Assembly (NCBI GenBank): GCA_045543495.1
Contig: JAZQMO010000010.1
Location: forward strand, 20,820-84,819
Reading direction: 5' to 3'
DNA length: 64,000 nt
DNA from: RGIG5579 sp045543495
GTDB taxonomy: Bacteria; Bacillota; Clostridia; Oscillospirales; SIG627
The notes beneath the pieces are model-generated. The model worked only from the letters and a program-made list of their open reading frames with translations. It did not search any database and had not been told where the DNA came from. This document shows, one piece after another, positions 1 to 8,294 of the stretch. Both the position numbers and the translations under genes were made by a program. The first letter of the stretch is position 1; every line of letters begins with the position of its first letter.

Positions 1-955
1 TGCTGTCAGACTCAATGAGTACCTGGGCGACAAGGTTACCTTTGCAGAGGATATCATCGGCGAGGATGCCAAGGCAAAGGTTGCCGCTCTGGAGGAAGGC
101 AAGGCCGTTCTTCTGGAGAACGTTCGTTTTGATGCAAGAGAAGAAAAGAACGGTGCGGATTTTGCAGAGGCTCTGGCTTCCATGGCAGATCTGTTTGTAA
201 ACGATGCCTTCGGCACCGCTCACCGTGCTCACGCTTCTACCGAGGGAATTTCTCACTACATTCCCGCAGTTTCCGGTCTGCTCATTGATAAGGAGATCAC
301 CTTTATGGGCGGTGCTCTGGAAAATGCAGCCCGTCCCTTCGTTGCCATTCTCGGCGGCGCAAAGGTTTCCGATAAGATCGGTGTGATCCAGAACCTCATT
401 GAAAAGGTTGACACCATCATCATCGGCGGCGGTATGGCTTATACCTTTATGAAGGCTCAGGGCGGCAAGATCGGTACCTCCCTTTGTGAGGACGATAAGA
501 TGGAGCTTGCTCTCTCCCTCATTGCCAAGGCAAAGGAAAAGGGCGTAAAGTTCCTGCTCCCCTTGGATAACAAGTGCGCTACCGCATTTGATAACGATGC
601 TCCCAGCGCCATCTTCGCCACCGGCGATATTCCCGATGAATATATGGGTATGGATATCGGTCCCAAGACCATTGAGCTGTACTGTGATGCTGTGAAGGAT
701 GCCAAGACTGTGATTTGGAACGGACCCATGGGCGTGTTCGAGTTTGAGAACTATGCCGTTGGTACCTGCTCCGTAGCAGAGGCCGTTGCTCAGAGCGAGG
801 CCATTTCCATCGTAGGCGGCGGCGACTCTACCGCAGCCATTGAGAAGCTCGGCTTTGCCGATCGCATTTCTCACATTTCCACCGGCGGCGGTGCAAGCCT
901 TGAGTTCCTGGAAGGCAAAGAGCTTCCCGGTATCGCTTGCCTGCAGGACAAATAA
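1..955 (+). CDS. pgk: Phosphoglycerate kinase (5' end outside window)
   Basis: Phosphoglycerate kinase makes ATP and 3-phosphoglycerate from 1,3-bisphosphoglycerate in cytosolic glycolysis. The reading frame is open from base 2, so the N-terminal part lies outside the window; about 317 residues of a usual ~390-400 are visible. Family landmarks are LLENVRF near the start, VNDAFGTAHRAHAS, the LGGAKVSDKIGV segment, the WNGPMGVFE motif and the C-terminal nucleotide-site GGGDS followed by STGGGASLEFLEG. The stop is 10 bp before tpiA, which has its own AAGGAG, so the two are co-transcribed, the usual Firmicute order. Identification is secure; only the start is missing. Confidence 0.97.
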   Translation, partial: AVRLNEYLGDKVTFAEDIIGEDAKAKVAALEEGKAVLLENVRFDAREEKNGADFAEALASMADLFVNDAFGTAHRAHASTEGISHYIPAVSGLLIDKEITFMGGALENAARPFVAILGGAKVSDKIGVIQNLIEKVDTIIIGGGMAYTFMKAQGGKIGTSLCEDDKMELALSLIAKAKEKGVKFLLPLDNKCATAFDNDAPSAIFATGDIPDEYMGMDIGPKTIELYCDAVKDAKTVIWNGPMGVFEFENYAVGTCSVAEAVAQSEAISIVGGGDSTAAIEKLGFADRISHISTGGGASLEFLEGKELPGIACLQDK

Positions 956-965
956 GGAGTAAATT

Positions 966-1721
966 ATGAGAAAGACCATTATTGCAGGAAACTGGAAAAT
1001 GAATAAGACCCCCAGCGAGGCCGCAGAGCTTGCTGCTGCCATTGCCAAGATCGAGGGGGCAAAGTGTGAAGTGGTGATCTGTCCCCCCTTCGTAGACCTG
1101 TTCTATGCCAAGAAGGCTCTGGAAGGCTCCAACGTAAAGCTTGGCGCACAGAACTGTCACTGGAAGGAAAGCGGCGCTTACACCGGTGAGATCAGCGCCG
1201 ATATGCTCATTGAGGTTGGCTGCGAGTATGTCATCATCGGTCACTCCGAGAGAAGACAGTACTTTGGCGAGACTGACGAGACCGTAAATCTCCGCACCAA
1301 GGCCGCCCTTGCAAAGGGGCTGAAGGCCATCGTGTGCGTTGGCGAGACCCGTGAGGAGAGAGAAGGCGGCGTTACCGAAAAGGTGATCGAGCGCCAGATC
1401 CGCCTCGGCCTTGCCGATCTGACCAAGGAAGAGATGGCAGGCGTTGTCATCGCTTACGAGCCCGTTTGGGCCATTGGTACCGGTCTGACCGCTACCAATG
1501 AGCAGGCAGAGGAGGTTTGTGCCTTCATCCGCTCCTTGATTGCAGATCTCTTCGGTAAGGATGTTGCAGAAGAAACCACCATTCAGTACGGCGGTTCCAT
1601 GAATGCAGGCAACTGTGCCGCTCTTCTGGCTATGCCCAATATTGACGGCGGCCTCATCGGCGGTGCGGCGCTCAAGCCTCAGGACTTTGCTGTGATTGTG
1701 GAAGCAGGCAGCGCAAACTAA
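966..1721 (+). CDS. tpiA: Triosephosphate isomerase
   Basis: Interconverts dihydroxyacetone phosphate and glyceraldehyde 3-phosphate in glycolysis. The 251-residue protein is a full-length TIM barrel. The catalytic residues are visible: Lys11 in GNWKMN, His93 in IGHSERR and Glu165 in AYEPVWAIGTG. The C-terminal phosphate-binding YGGSMN and GGLIGGAAL segments are intact. The start ATG follows AAGGAGTAAATT. It sits directly behind pgk and is followed by an inverted repeat that probably ends the glycolytic transcript. Confidence 0.98.
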   Translation: MRKTIIAGNWKMNKTPSEAAELAAAIAKIEGAKCEVVICPPFVDLFYAKKALEGSNVKLGAQNCHWKESGAYTGEISADMLIEVGCEYVIIGHSERRQYFGETDETVNLRTKAALAKGLKAIVCVGETREEREGGVTEKVIERQIRLGLADLTKEEMAGVVIAYEPVWAIGTGLTATNEQAEEVCAFIRSLIADLFGKDVAEETTIQYGGSMNAGNCAALLAMPNIDGGLIGGAALKPQDFAVIVEAGSAN

Positions 1722-1730
1722 AGCTTTTTC

Positions 1731-1760
1731 AGATAAGGGGCAGTTATGCCCCTTATCTTT
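1731..1760 (+). terminator. Hairpin after tpiA
   Basis: A perfect 12-bp stem (1731-1742 with 1747-1758) with a GTTA loop starts ten bases after the tpiA stop. The T tail is short and runs into the Shine-Dalgarno of the next gene, so termination may be partial and the downstream gene may depend on read-through. Confidence 0.6.
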
Positions 1761-1774
1761 ATAAGGAGAAAACC

Positions 1775-2476
1775 GTGCATAAATTTTCCATAAAACTTGC
1801 GGCAAAAAAATCGAAATATGATGAGGAAGGTTTGGATGGATACGATTGGTACGAAGGGCAGACCAAATGGCCTCTGACCCGTATCATCAAGGTGGTGTTC
1901 TGCACCATCAGTGTTTTGGTTTGGGCTGTGATCCTCTTTCGGATCTATTCCTCCTCCAATGGGGAATTTGAGAAAATGATCCTTCTCAATGACCGTGCCG
2001 CTCCCATTTATTATGAAACCCATACCCCTGTGGTTCGCATCAATTCCTCCACGGAAAATCAAGAGGACAATGCAGCCCTGACCTATTATCCTATCTATCT
2101 TCCCGAAACGGAAAATTTGCAGTTCACCGTACGAATCAACCGCAATCATCTGCCGCCGGGAAAAGGGGAAACGGGCTACACCTTCATTCTCCGTGCCGTC
2201 TCGGGAGAGGAGACCACCTATTATCCTTTGTCCTACTATGAAAAGGAGAAAACCTTTCAGTATACCTTCTTCCGCCTTTGCTTTGAGGGGGTCAAGTGGG
2301 ATGATAAGGGAGTTTATACCTTCCTCCTCTTTCAGGGGGATTATGAGGCTCTTCAAGGGGATCAGCCTTACCCCGTAACCGATTCAAAGTATCACTTTGT
2401 TATAAAAAATTCCGAAACCTATTGCAGAGAGACCACCCCCAAGCAGGATGTCTTCCGTTTGCTGAAAACAAAATAA
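1775..2476 (+). CDS. Hypothetical single-pass membrane protein
   Basis: I do not recognise the family. The 233-residue protein begins with a charged cytoplasmic stretch of about 33 residues, has one hydrophobic segment at about residues 34-56 (VVFCTISVLVWAVILF) and then a largely polar, aromatic-rich domain predicted to lie outside the membrane. There is no lipobox or signal-peptidase site. The start is GTG, placed six bases after TAAGGAG. It follows tpiA after a weak terminator and ends at a strong one, so it is either the last gene of the glycolytic transcript or expressed alone; I see no convincing promoter of its own. Confidence 0.75.
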   Translation: MHKFSIKLAAKKSKYDEEGLDGYDWYEGQTKWPLTRIIKVVFCTISVLVWAVILFRIYSSSNGEFEKMILLNDRAAPIYYETHTPVVRINSSTENQEDNAALTYYPIYLPETENLQFTVRINRNHLPPGKGETGYTFILRAVSGEETTYYPLSYYEKEKTFQYTFFRLCFEGVKWDDKGVYTFLLFQGDYEALQGDQPYPVTDSKYHFVIKNSETYCRETTPKQDVFRLLKTK

Positions 2477-2507
2477 AAGCAGGTCATTTGACCTGCTTTT
2501 ATTTTGT
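2470..2507 (+). terminator. Rho-independent terminator, bidirectional
   Basis: Perfect 16-bp stem with A-rich 5' and T-rich 3' flanks (core GCAGGTC / GACCTGC) overlapping the stop of the membrane protein gene. It lies between convergent genes and can serve both strands. Confidence 0.85.
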
Positions 2508-2546
2508 AAATTTGATGCAAGAGAAAAGAACAGAATCACCAAAGGG

Positions 2547-3011
2547 TCAGTGGAAGCTTCTTTCTGTTCCGTCATAATCGGTCCAAAGGTACCACCAATG
2601 CTCGTCGAGCTTTTCGCCTCTGATAATGTCATTGCCCATTGTATCTTGTTCCAGATACGACTCGGTTTGACCGCCGAAGGTACCGTCTTCGGTATAAACC
2701 AAATCCCAGTACTGACCGCCGAGCATACCTTGTGCATCAATGGAAAAGACAACAAGGCCATCCCCTTTGTGGCAAATATAAGAATACTCCTTAAATTTTC
2801 CTGAAGCATTATTCGCTGATTCCAAAGAATCAACAGCGATCTTTTCCATCTCGCCCTGATATTGATCAAGGACTTTTTCGCATTGTTCTTTTGCTGAATG
2901 ATACGTTTTAGGAAGGAGAGAACGAATCAAAAACCAAAGACCAATGCTTATGATTGCGAAAACAGCAATAAAGGCAGCGATTGAAATACCGATTTTCTTT
3001 TCTTTGCTCAT
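2547..3011 (-). CDS. Hypothetical membrane-anchored protein
   Basis: A 154-residue protein of unrecognised family. Residues 1-6 are charged, residues ~7-29 form one hydrophobic segment (IGISIAAFIAVFAIISIGLWFLI), and the rest is soluble, acidic and rich in Tyr, Trp and Gly, probably outside the membrane. The start is taken at the ATG at 3011 because AAAGGGAGA lies just upstream; a longer frame beginning at 3077 would run through the promoter. It is a monocistronic gene with its own promoter, just downstream of the tRNA-Thr terminator. The shape (N-terminal anchor and small globular domain) is common in Clostridia and does not define a function. Confidence 0.72.
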   Translation of the reverse strand: MSKEKKIGISIAAFIAVFAIISIGLWFLIRSLLPKTYHSAKEQCEKVLDQYQGEMEKIAVDSLESANNASGKFKEYSYICHKGDGLVVFSIDAQGMLGGQYWDLVYTEDGTFGGQTESYLEQDTMGNDIIRGEKLDEHWWYLWTDYDGTERSFH

Positions 3012-3044
3012 ATAATCTCCCTTTCCGCTTGTTATCTTTTTTTC

Positions 3045-3073
3045 AGTATAGCATAAAGCTATATAAATTGCAA
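3045..3073 (-). promoter_or_regulatory. SigA-type promoter for the 2547-3011 gene
   Basis: On the minus strand TTGCAA (3068-3073), a 17-bp spacer and TATACT (3045-3050). This places the transcription start about 30 bases before the chosen ATG and rules out the longer frame. Confidence 0.75.
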
Positions 3074-3125
3074 CCATTATAAGTTTTCCAAAGCGAAAGA
3101 AAGTAGTCTCTTTGCGGATACAAAC

Positions 3126-3163
3126 AAAAAGAAAGACACGATGAAAATCGTGTCTTTCTTTTT
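3126..3163 (-). terminator. Terminator after tRNA-Thr
   Basis: Perfect 17-bp inverted repeat (3126-3142 / 3147-3163) with a 4-base loop, a GACACG core and a T-rich tail on the minus strand, directly after the tRNA 3' end. Confidence 0.85.
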
Positions 3164-3165
3164 GG

Positions 3166-3238
3166 AGCTAGTGACGTGACTTGAACACGCGACCTGCTGA
3201 TTACGAATCAGCTGCTCTACCAACTGAGCTACACTAGC
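3166..3238 (-). tRNA. tRNA-Thr (anticodon CGT)
   Basis: Read on the minus strand, all cloverleaf arms form: acceptor GCTAGTG with CACTAGC, D arm GCTC/GAGC around AGTTGGTA, anticodon stem GCTGA/TCAGC with loop TTCGTAA, and T arm with the TTCAAGT loop. The anticodon CGT reads the Thr codon ACG. The discriminator is T and CCA is not encoded. A perfect terminator follows. The 5' half of this gene and its upstream flank are repeated about 200 bp away (3418-3470). Confidence 0.95.
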
Positions 3239-3556
3239 ACATATTTAATTTTTGCTTTGCCTATCCCCTTGAAAAAGAGAAAAGCCGTCGCAGCAATCAG
3301 CTGCTCTTCCTGTTGCAACATCGCCTCTGCCGTCGCCCGCAGGGCTTGGCAATCGCCGTGTTGCTGCCACTCCTTATTGCTCGCTTCATCCGCCCCCGGC
3401 GGCGCTCGCAAGCGTCCCCAACTGAGCTACACTAGCACATATTTAATTTTTGTTTTGCCTATCCCCTTGAGAAACGGATCGGCGGTGGCGTTGGAGAAGC
3501 TTTGCACTCCAAGGACACCGCCGATTATACCACAAAGAAAAGAAAAAATCAAGTGT
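3239..3556. other. Intergenic region with a broken tRNA copy
   Basis: This 318-bp gap between tRNA-Thr and the acetyltransferase gene holds no convincing protein gene. It contains a 53-bp near-exact copy (one mismatch) of the tRNA 5' end plus its upstream flank, and a GC-rich stretch (about 3308-3417) with short inverted repeats such as GGCGGCGCTCGC. Reading frames across it have no Shine-Dalgarno and an arginine/alanine-rich composition typical of GC-rich noncoding DNA. Confidence 0.7.
3295..3470 (-). pseudogene. Disrupted partial duplicate of tRNA-Thr
   Basis: Positions 3418-3470 match 3220-3272 at 52 of 53 bases: the tRNA 5' acceptor strand, part of the D arm and about 34 bp upstream. A further 13-base block (3295-3307) equals 3206-3218, the next part of the intact tRNA. 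In the intact gene these blocks are one base apart; here about 110 GC-rich bases separate them. The T arm and 3' acceptor strand are absent, so this copy cannot fold as a tRNA. The 13-base match could be chance, so the insertion model is less sure than the duplication. Confidence 0.6.
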
Positions 3557-3997
3557 TCAGAAATCTTTTTTCATTTGTTTATAGGCAAAGAATGTAAAGC
3601 CGAGCTTTTTGTATAGACGAACAGCCCCTTCATTCTCATCCTCCACCTCCAAACGGAAGCGCTTGGCGCTATCTTTGTATTCCGTTTCCAAGAAGGCAAA
3701 GAATTCACTTCCCAGACCAAGGCCTCTTTTTTCGGGCAAAAGATAGATCTCCTCGATCCAAACAGCCTTCCCCCCCGCCTCCTGAGACCAGGTCTCGGCC
3801 AAAAGGGCGTATCCGCATTCCTCGCCGTCCCGCTCCAGAATATATCCCTTGGCATAAGGATTATCGGTCAGGAGCAGATCAAAGGTTTTTTTCAAATTTT
3901 CCTCAGGAACGGGGGACAGCACGGCATCGCTTTCATAAAAGGCTTTTGCCATACTCAAATACAGATCGTGATCTTCTTTTCGGATGCTGCGGATCAT
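3557..3997 (-). CDS. GNAT-family N-acetyltransferase
   Basis: A 146-residue cytosolic acetyl-CoA-dependent N-acetyltransferase of unknown substrate. The GNAT core is clear: beta strands with GYILERDGEECGYALL, the WIEEIYLLPEKRGLGLGSEF motif that binds the acetyl-CoA pyrophosphate (a variant of R/Q-x-x-G-x-G/A), and the C-terminal DENEGAVRLYKKLGF segment that supports catalysis in many members. The ATG at 3997 is preceded by GAGGT. It is a single gene with its own promoter, divergent from the ceramidase-like cluster. The substrate could be an amine, a peptide N terminus or a small metabolite; nothing nearby decides. Confidence 0.88.
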   Translation of the reverse strand: MIRSIRKEDHDLYLSMAKAFYESDAVLSPVPEENLKKTFDLLLTDNPYAKGYILERDGEECGYALLAETWSQEAGGKAVWIEEIYLLPEKRGLGLGSEFFAFLETEYKDSAKRFRLEVEDENEGAVRLYKKLGFTFFAYKQMKKDF

Positions 3998-4022
3998 ATT
4001 TTACCTCGGTGATTTTTTCTAC

Positions 4023-4051
4023 ATTATAAAAAAAAGCCACTTAAAAGTCAA
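4023..4051 (-). promoter_or_regulatory. Promoter for the GNAT gene
   Basis: Minus-strand TTGACT (4046-4051), a 17-bp spacer and a perfect TATAAT (4023-4028), about 26 bases before the start codon. Confidence 0.8.
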
Positions 4052-4099
4052 TGAAGATAATGTTTTTTTGTAAAAAATCGTTCTTTTTTTCATAATGGG

Positions 4100-4128
4100 T
4101 TGAAAAGGAGAAACGAAAGTGCTAAAAT
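4100..4128 (+). promoter_or_regulatory. Promoter for ceramidase-like genes 1-2
   Basis: TTGAAA (4100-4105), 17-bp spacer, TAAAAT (4123-4128), with the first gene starting at 4159 behind GGAGG. It differs from the promoters of copies 3 and 4, which are exact consensus with a 16-bp spacer. Confidence 0.75.
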
Positions 4129-4158
4129 GAAAAAAATGCTCAAATTTGGAGGATTACA

Positions 4159-5487
4159 ATGAGTGTTCAATTGAAAGCCGGATACGGCAAAGTCGACATT
4201 ACTCCCTCTTTTTCCGTTCCTCTGCGTGGCTACGGAAATACCCATAAGAGAATGCATACCAATGTGTTGGATCCTATTTATGCCATCTGCGTTGCCATTA
4301 ACGACGGAGAAAAGACCCTTCTTCTCTATCATTTGGATCTGACCGGCTTCCCCGATGATTTGGTGGAGATCTGCCGAGATGAGCTTTTGAAAAAGTACGG
4401 TATCGGTGCAGAGTATATTCTGTTTAATTCTACCCACAACCACTCCGCTCCTGACTTGCAGAGTCCTCTGGATTGCATCAAGGAGTATAAGCCCATTCTG
4501 TGCGAAAACTTGATTCGTGTGGCAGGGGAGGCTATGGCTGATCTGGCAGATGCTTCCGTTCTCATTGGCTCCGGCAGAGTAAAAAATATGAACTTCGTTC
4601 GTCGCTATCTTCTGTCCGATGGCTCCTACGGCGGCGATAACTTCGGTGATTTTGTAAATAATACCATCGTAGATCACGAGACCCGTGTGGATGATATGAT
4701 GCAAGCCATCCGTCTGGTAAGAGAGGTCAAGAAGGATATTGTTTTGGTCAACTGGCAGGGGCATCCCCACCGTACCGGCGGCACGCTCCGTCCCGATCTT
4801 TCCTCCGACCTGATCGAGCACTTCCGCAATACCGTGGAGGAAGAGCACGGCGTTCTCTTCTCCTTCTATCAGGGCTGCGGCGGCAACATCAACCACCACT
4901 CAAGAATAGAATCCGAGCCCCGTCTCGATGAGGTAGAGGCAGGAAAGGGACTTGCCGCAGGGCTGACCCCCATTCTCGGCAATATGCGCCCTGTGAAGGT
5001 GGATAGGATCCGTGCCACCCGCTCCATCTTTGAGAGTCCCATCAACCACAGTCTGGATCACAGAGTGGAGGACGCCAAAAAGGTTCAGGAATTCTGGAAG
5101 AATTGCAATGTTCACGGTGAACCCTCAAGGTTTGCTCAGTCTCTCGGCTTTAACTCCGTGTATCACGCAGGCGCTGTCATCGCCCGTGCCAAGATGCCCG
5201 CAACCCATTCCTATAACATCGGTGCCGTTTCCTTTGGTGATGTGTGCATCGTTTGGGCTCCCAACGAGCTTTACGATACCACGGGTATGTACCTGAAGGC
5301 CACCAGCCCCTTTGAAATGACCTTTGTTTGCGGCTATACCAACGGCTCGGGCTGCTATATGCCCACCATCAAGGCCTTTGCCCACGGCGGCTACGGATGC
5401 GATACCTGCCGCTTCGGCCCCGGCGTGACCGAAAAAATGACCGAAGCCCTCTTGGAAAAGATTTTGGAGGTTAAGGAATCAAAATGA
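4159..5487 (+). CDS. Ceramidase-like protein, copy 1 of 5
   Basis: A 442-residue protein related to the neutral/alkaline non-lysosomal ceramidase N-terminal domain. Visible landmarks: GYGKVDITP at the N terminus, THNHSAP (His93/His95), NWQGHPH (His202/His204), QGCGGNIN (238-245), APNELYDTTG (Glu370) and GYTNGSGCYMPT (Tyr400) followed by AFAHGGYG. By recall of the bacterial enzyme, its zinc ligands (two His, Glu, Tyr) have counterparts, but the catalytic serine hexapeptide GDVSPN corresponds to GNINHH, so Ser is replaced by Asn245. There is no signal peptide, so it is probably cytosolic. The gene overlaps copy 2 by 4 bp (ATGA). A metal-dependent hydrolase role is inferred; ceramide as substrate is doubtful. 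Confidence 0.85.
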   Translation: MSVQLKAGYGKVDITPSFSVPLRGYGNTHKRMHTNVLDPIYAICVAINDGEKTLLLYHLDLTGFPDDLVEICRDELLKKYGIGAEYILFNSTHNHSAPDLQSPLDCIKEYKPILCENLIRVAGEAMADLADASVLIGSGRVKNMNFVRRYLLSDGSYGGDNFGDFVNNTIVDHETRVDDMMQAIRLVREVKKDIVLVNWQGHPHRTGGTLRPDLSSDLIEHFRNTVEEEHGVLFSFYQGCGGNINHHSRIESEPRLDEVEAGKGLAAGLTPILGNMRPVKVDRIRATRSIFESPINHSLDHRVEDAKKVQEFWKNCNVHGEPSRFAQSLGFNSVYHAGAVIARAKMPATHSYNIGAVSFGDVCIVWAPNELYDTTGMYLKATSPFEMTFVCGYTNGSGCYMPTIKAFAHGGYGCDTCRFGPGVTEKMTEALLEKILEVKESK

Positions 5488-6809
5488 GTGTTTCGCTTCA
5501 GGCGGGCTATGCCAAAATTGATATTACCCCCTCCTATCCCGTTCCCTTGGCGGGCTACGGCAATTCACACAAGAGAATTCACCAATCGGTGGACGAGCCT
5601 ATTTATGCTGTCCTGACCGCTCTCTCCGACGGAGAAAACACCCTTCTTATTTATAATCTGGATCTGACAGGCTTTATTCAGCCCAATGTGGATGCTTGCC
5701 GAGAGGCCATTTTGGCTCGGTACGGCATTGCACCCGAGTATATTCTCTTCAACGCTTGTCATACCCATGCCGCCCCCGATCAAAGAAGCCCTCTGGACTG
5801 TATCAAGACCTATACGGCAGAGCTTCAGAAGGCCATTGTAGACCTTGTAGAACAGGCCCTTTCGGATCTTGCTCCTTGCTCGATCAGCATCGGAGAGGGA
5901 AGAGTGCCGGGCTATAATTTCGTTCGCCGCTATCTGCTTTCCAATTTTACCTACGGTGGCGATAACTACGGAGATTTTGTTAACAATACCATCCTCGGTC
6001 ACGAATCCGAGCCTGATGATACCATGCGCCTCGTTCGCTTTGTCAGAGAAGAGAAAAAGGATATCGTTTTGGTCAACTGGCAGGCTCATCCCCACCTGAC
6101 CGCCGAGAAGGACAAATCCATTCTCACCTCTGACGTGGTGGGATATTTCCGCCGCTTTGCCGAGGAGGAAAACGGCATTTGCTGTGCCTTCCTTCAGGGC
6201 TGCGCAGGGAATATCAACACCCACTCCCGCCTTCCCGAGGAAAACGTTTCGATGGATAGTAGTGTGGTGGGAAAAGCCCTTGCGGCAGGGCTTTCTGCCA
6301 TTCTTTCGGATATGCGCCCTGTAAAATCGGGGCCGATTTGCACCGTCCGCCGATTTTTTGAAGCGGAGATCAACCATTTGTGGGACGATCGCATTGACAT
6401 TGCCCAAAGGGTGGTGGATCACTGGAAGGCGAGCACAGACTCCCGAGAGGCAAGACGCTTCGCCAATGAAAACGGCTTCAACTCCGTGTATCACGCAAGC
6501 GAGGTGATCTCTCGCTCCCGCCTTCCCGAAAAAAAGAGCTATAACATCGGCGCCGTTTCCTTCGGTGATGTGTGCTTTGCCTGGATGCCCAACGAGCCCT
6601 ATGATACCACGGGTCTTTACATCCGCGCCACCAGCCCCTTTGAAATGACCTTTGTTCTGGGCTACACCAACGGGTACGACAGCTATATGCCCACCATCCG
6701 TGCCTTTGAGCACGGTGGCTACGAGTGCGATACCTGCACCTATCCTCCGGGTACCACCGAGCGCCTCACAAGCGAATTGATCGAGCTTGTGGTGGAAACC
6801 AAGAAATAA
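5484..6809 (+). CDS. Ceramidase-like protein, copy 2 of 5
   Basis: A 441-residue paralogue, the most divergent of the five. It keeps GYAKIDITP, the double-His CHTHAAP, the C-terminal NEPYDTTG, SYMPTIRAFEHGGYE and the general fold, but has NWQAHPHLTAEKDK where the others have NWQGHPHRTGG, and QGCAGNIN for QGCGGNIN. The change in the strip after the second His pair suggests a different substrate pocket. It is translationally coupled to copy 1 (ATGA overlap) and is followed by a strong terminator, so copies 1 and 2 form one transcription unit. No signal peptide. Confidence 0.84.
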   Translation: MSVSLQAGYAKIDITPSYPVPLAGYGNSHKRIHQSVDEPIYAVLTALSDGENTLLIYNLDLTGFIQPNVDACREAILARYGIAPEYILFNACHTHAAPDQRSPLDCIKTYTAELQKAIVDLVEQALSDLAPCSISIGEGRVPGYNFVRRYLLSNFTYGGDNYGDFVNNTILGHESEPDDTMRLVRFVREEKKDIVLVNWQAHPHLTAEKDKSILTSDVVGYFRRFAEEENGICCAFLQGCAGNINTHSRLPEENVSMDSSVVGKALAAGLSAILSDMRPVKSGPICTVRRFFEAEINHLWDDRIDIAQRVVDHWKASTDSREARRFANENGFNSVYHASEVISRSRLPEKKSYNIGAVSFGDVCFAWMPNEPYDTTGLYIRATSPFEMTFVLGYTNGYDSYMPTIRAFEHGGYECDTCTYPPGTTERLTSELIELVVETKK

Positions 6810-6812
6810 AGA

Positions 6813-6842
6813 AAAAGCGGCTTGAAAAGCCGCTTTTCCTTT
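6813..6842 (+). terminator. Terminator after ceramidase-like copy 2
   Basis: Stem AAAAGCGGCTT / AAGCCGCTTTT with a GAA loop and a T-rich tail, directly behind the stop codon. Confidence 0.9.
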
Positions 6843-6879
6843 TTCCCTTTCTTGACAAATGAAAAGGGAATAGTATAAT
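6843..6879 (+). promoter_or_regulatory. Consensus promoter with dyad, ceramidase-like copy 3
   Basis: Exact TTGACA (6852-6857), 16-bp spacer and exact TATAAT (6874-6879). TTCCCTTT (6843-6850) and AAAGGGAA (6863-6870) form an inverted repeat around the -35 hexamer, a possible operator. Copy 4 has the same layout. Confidence 0.85.
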
Positions 6880-6915
6880 GGAGACAGATGATTATGTTAA
6901 AAAAAGGAGAAGCGT

Positions 6916-8244
6916 ATGAGTATACAGTTAAAAGCAGGCTTTGGAAAGGTGAGCATTACGCCTGAATATTCCGTCCCTCTTTATGGCTACGGAAACAGCC
7001 ACCTGAGAATGAGCACGAATGTTTTGGACCCCATTTACGCCATTTGCGTGGCCCTTACCGATGGAGAAAGTACCATTCTTGTCTATAATTTGGATCTGAC
7101 CGCCATCGCCGATGACGACAGCGATTTTTGCCGCAGTGTGATGGAGCAGGAATTCGGGATTCCGAAACAGAATATTCTGTTAAACGCCACCCACAATCAC
7201 TCCTCCCCCGATCTGTACAGTCCCTTGGACTGCATTCAGAAGGATTATAAGCCCTTCCTGCGTCAGCAGGTGATTCTGGCTGCTAAAATGGCTCTGGCCG
7301 ATCTGTCTGAGGCCACGCTTTTCATTGGCTCGGATCATATTCCCGGCTACAATTTTGTTCGCCGCTACCTTCTGTCCGACGGTACCTACGGCGGCGATAA
7401 CTTCGGCGATTTTGCGAACAATACCATCCTCGGCCACGAGACCGAGGCCGATGCCGAAATGCAGGCCGTCCGTTTGGCAAGAGAAGGCAAGAAGGATATC
7501 GTTCTTTGCAACTGGCAGGGTCATCCCCACCGCACGGGCGGCAGCAGGGCGCCCGATCTTTCTTCTGACCTGATCGAATACATCCGCCGTACCGCTGAGG
7601 AAAAGGAGGATGTATTGGTTGCCGTTTTGCAGGGCTGCGGCGGTAACATCAACCACGATTCCCGCATCAAGGAGGAAATGATCTCCACCTCTCATGTTGA
7701 GATCGGTACCGCTCTCGGGGAGGGGCTGGTTTCCATTCTCGGGAAGATGCGCCCCGCAAAATCGGGGAAGATCTCATCCGTCACCCGCTGCTTCACCGCA
7801 AGGATCAACCACGATTGGGATCACAAGGTGGAGGATGCTAAGAAGGTTTTGGATCATTGGCCCACCTGTGAAACTCCCAGAGAAGCAAGGCTTTATGCCA
7901 ACAAGTTTGGCTTCAACTCCGTGTATCACGCCATGTACGTTATAAGCAGAAGCGAAATGCCCGAGACCGAGTCCTACGAGATCGGCGGCGTTTCCTTCGG
8001 GGATGTATGCCTTGTATGGACTGCCGATGAGCTTTACGATGTAACGGGAATGTATCTGAAGGCCTCCAGTCCCTTTGAGACCACCTTTGTGATGGGCTAT
8101 ACCAACGGGGAGCGAAGCTATATGCCCACCATCAAGGCCTTTGCCCACGGGGGCTACGGCTGTGATATCTGCAATTTCCCCGCCGGAACCACCGAAAAGC
8201 TTACGGAAGAAATGCTGGATCTGATCGTAGCATTGAAAAAGTAA
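6916..8244 (+). CDS. Ceramidase-like protein, copy 3 of 5
   Basis: A 442-residue paralogue with all family landmarks: GFGKVSITP, NATHNHSSPD, NWQGHPHRTGG, QGCGGNINHDS, ADELYDVTG and RSYMPTIKAFAHGGYG. The Glu of the NEL motif is kept although the preceding Asn is Asp (ADEL). The Ser position of classical ceramidases is again Asn. It is the only member transcribed alone, from an exact-consensus promoter to its own terminator, suggesting separate control from copies 1-2 and 4-5. The start ATG follows AAAGGAGAAGCGT. No signal peptide or membrane segment. Confidence 0.85.
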   Translation: MSIQLKAGFGKVSITPEYSVPLYGYGNSHLRMSTNVLDPIYAICVALTDGESTILVYNLDLTAIADDDSDFCRSVMEQEFGIPKQNILLNATHNHSSPDLYSPLDCIQKDYKPFLRQQVILAAKMALADLSEATLFIGSDHIPGYNFVRRYLLSDGTYGGDNFGDFANNTILGHETEADAEMQAVRLAREGKKDIVLCNWQGHPHRTGGSRAPDLSSDLIEYIRRTAEEKEDVLVAVLQGCGGNINHDSRIKEEMISTSHVEIGTALGEGLVSILGKMRPAKSGKISSVTRCFTARINHDWDHKVEDAKKVLDHWPTCETPREARLYANKFGFNSVYHAMYVISRSEMPETESYEIGGVSFGDVCLVWTADELYDVTGMYLKASSPFETTFVMGYTNGERSYMPTIKAFAHGGYGCDICNFPAGTTEKLTEEMLDLIVALKK

Positions 8245-8254
8245 ATCAAAAGAT

Positions 8255-8282
8255 AAAAAACGGCTTTTTAAGCCGTTTTTTT
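8255..8282 (+). terminator. Terminator after ceramidase-like copy 3
   Basis: Stem AAAAAACGGCTT / AAGCCGTTTTTT with a TTT loop and a continuing T run. Confidence 0.9.
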
Positions 8283-8294
8283 CGTGGAAAAGAC

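Noticed and set aside
3257..3616. A 119-codon frame across the tRNA-copy region
   Set aside because: No Shine-Dalgarno, composition typical of noncoding GC-rich DNA, and it runs into the acetyltransferase gene on the other strand.
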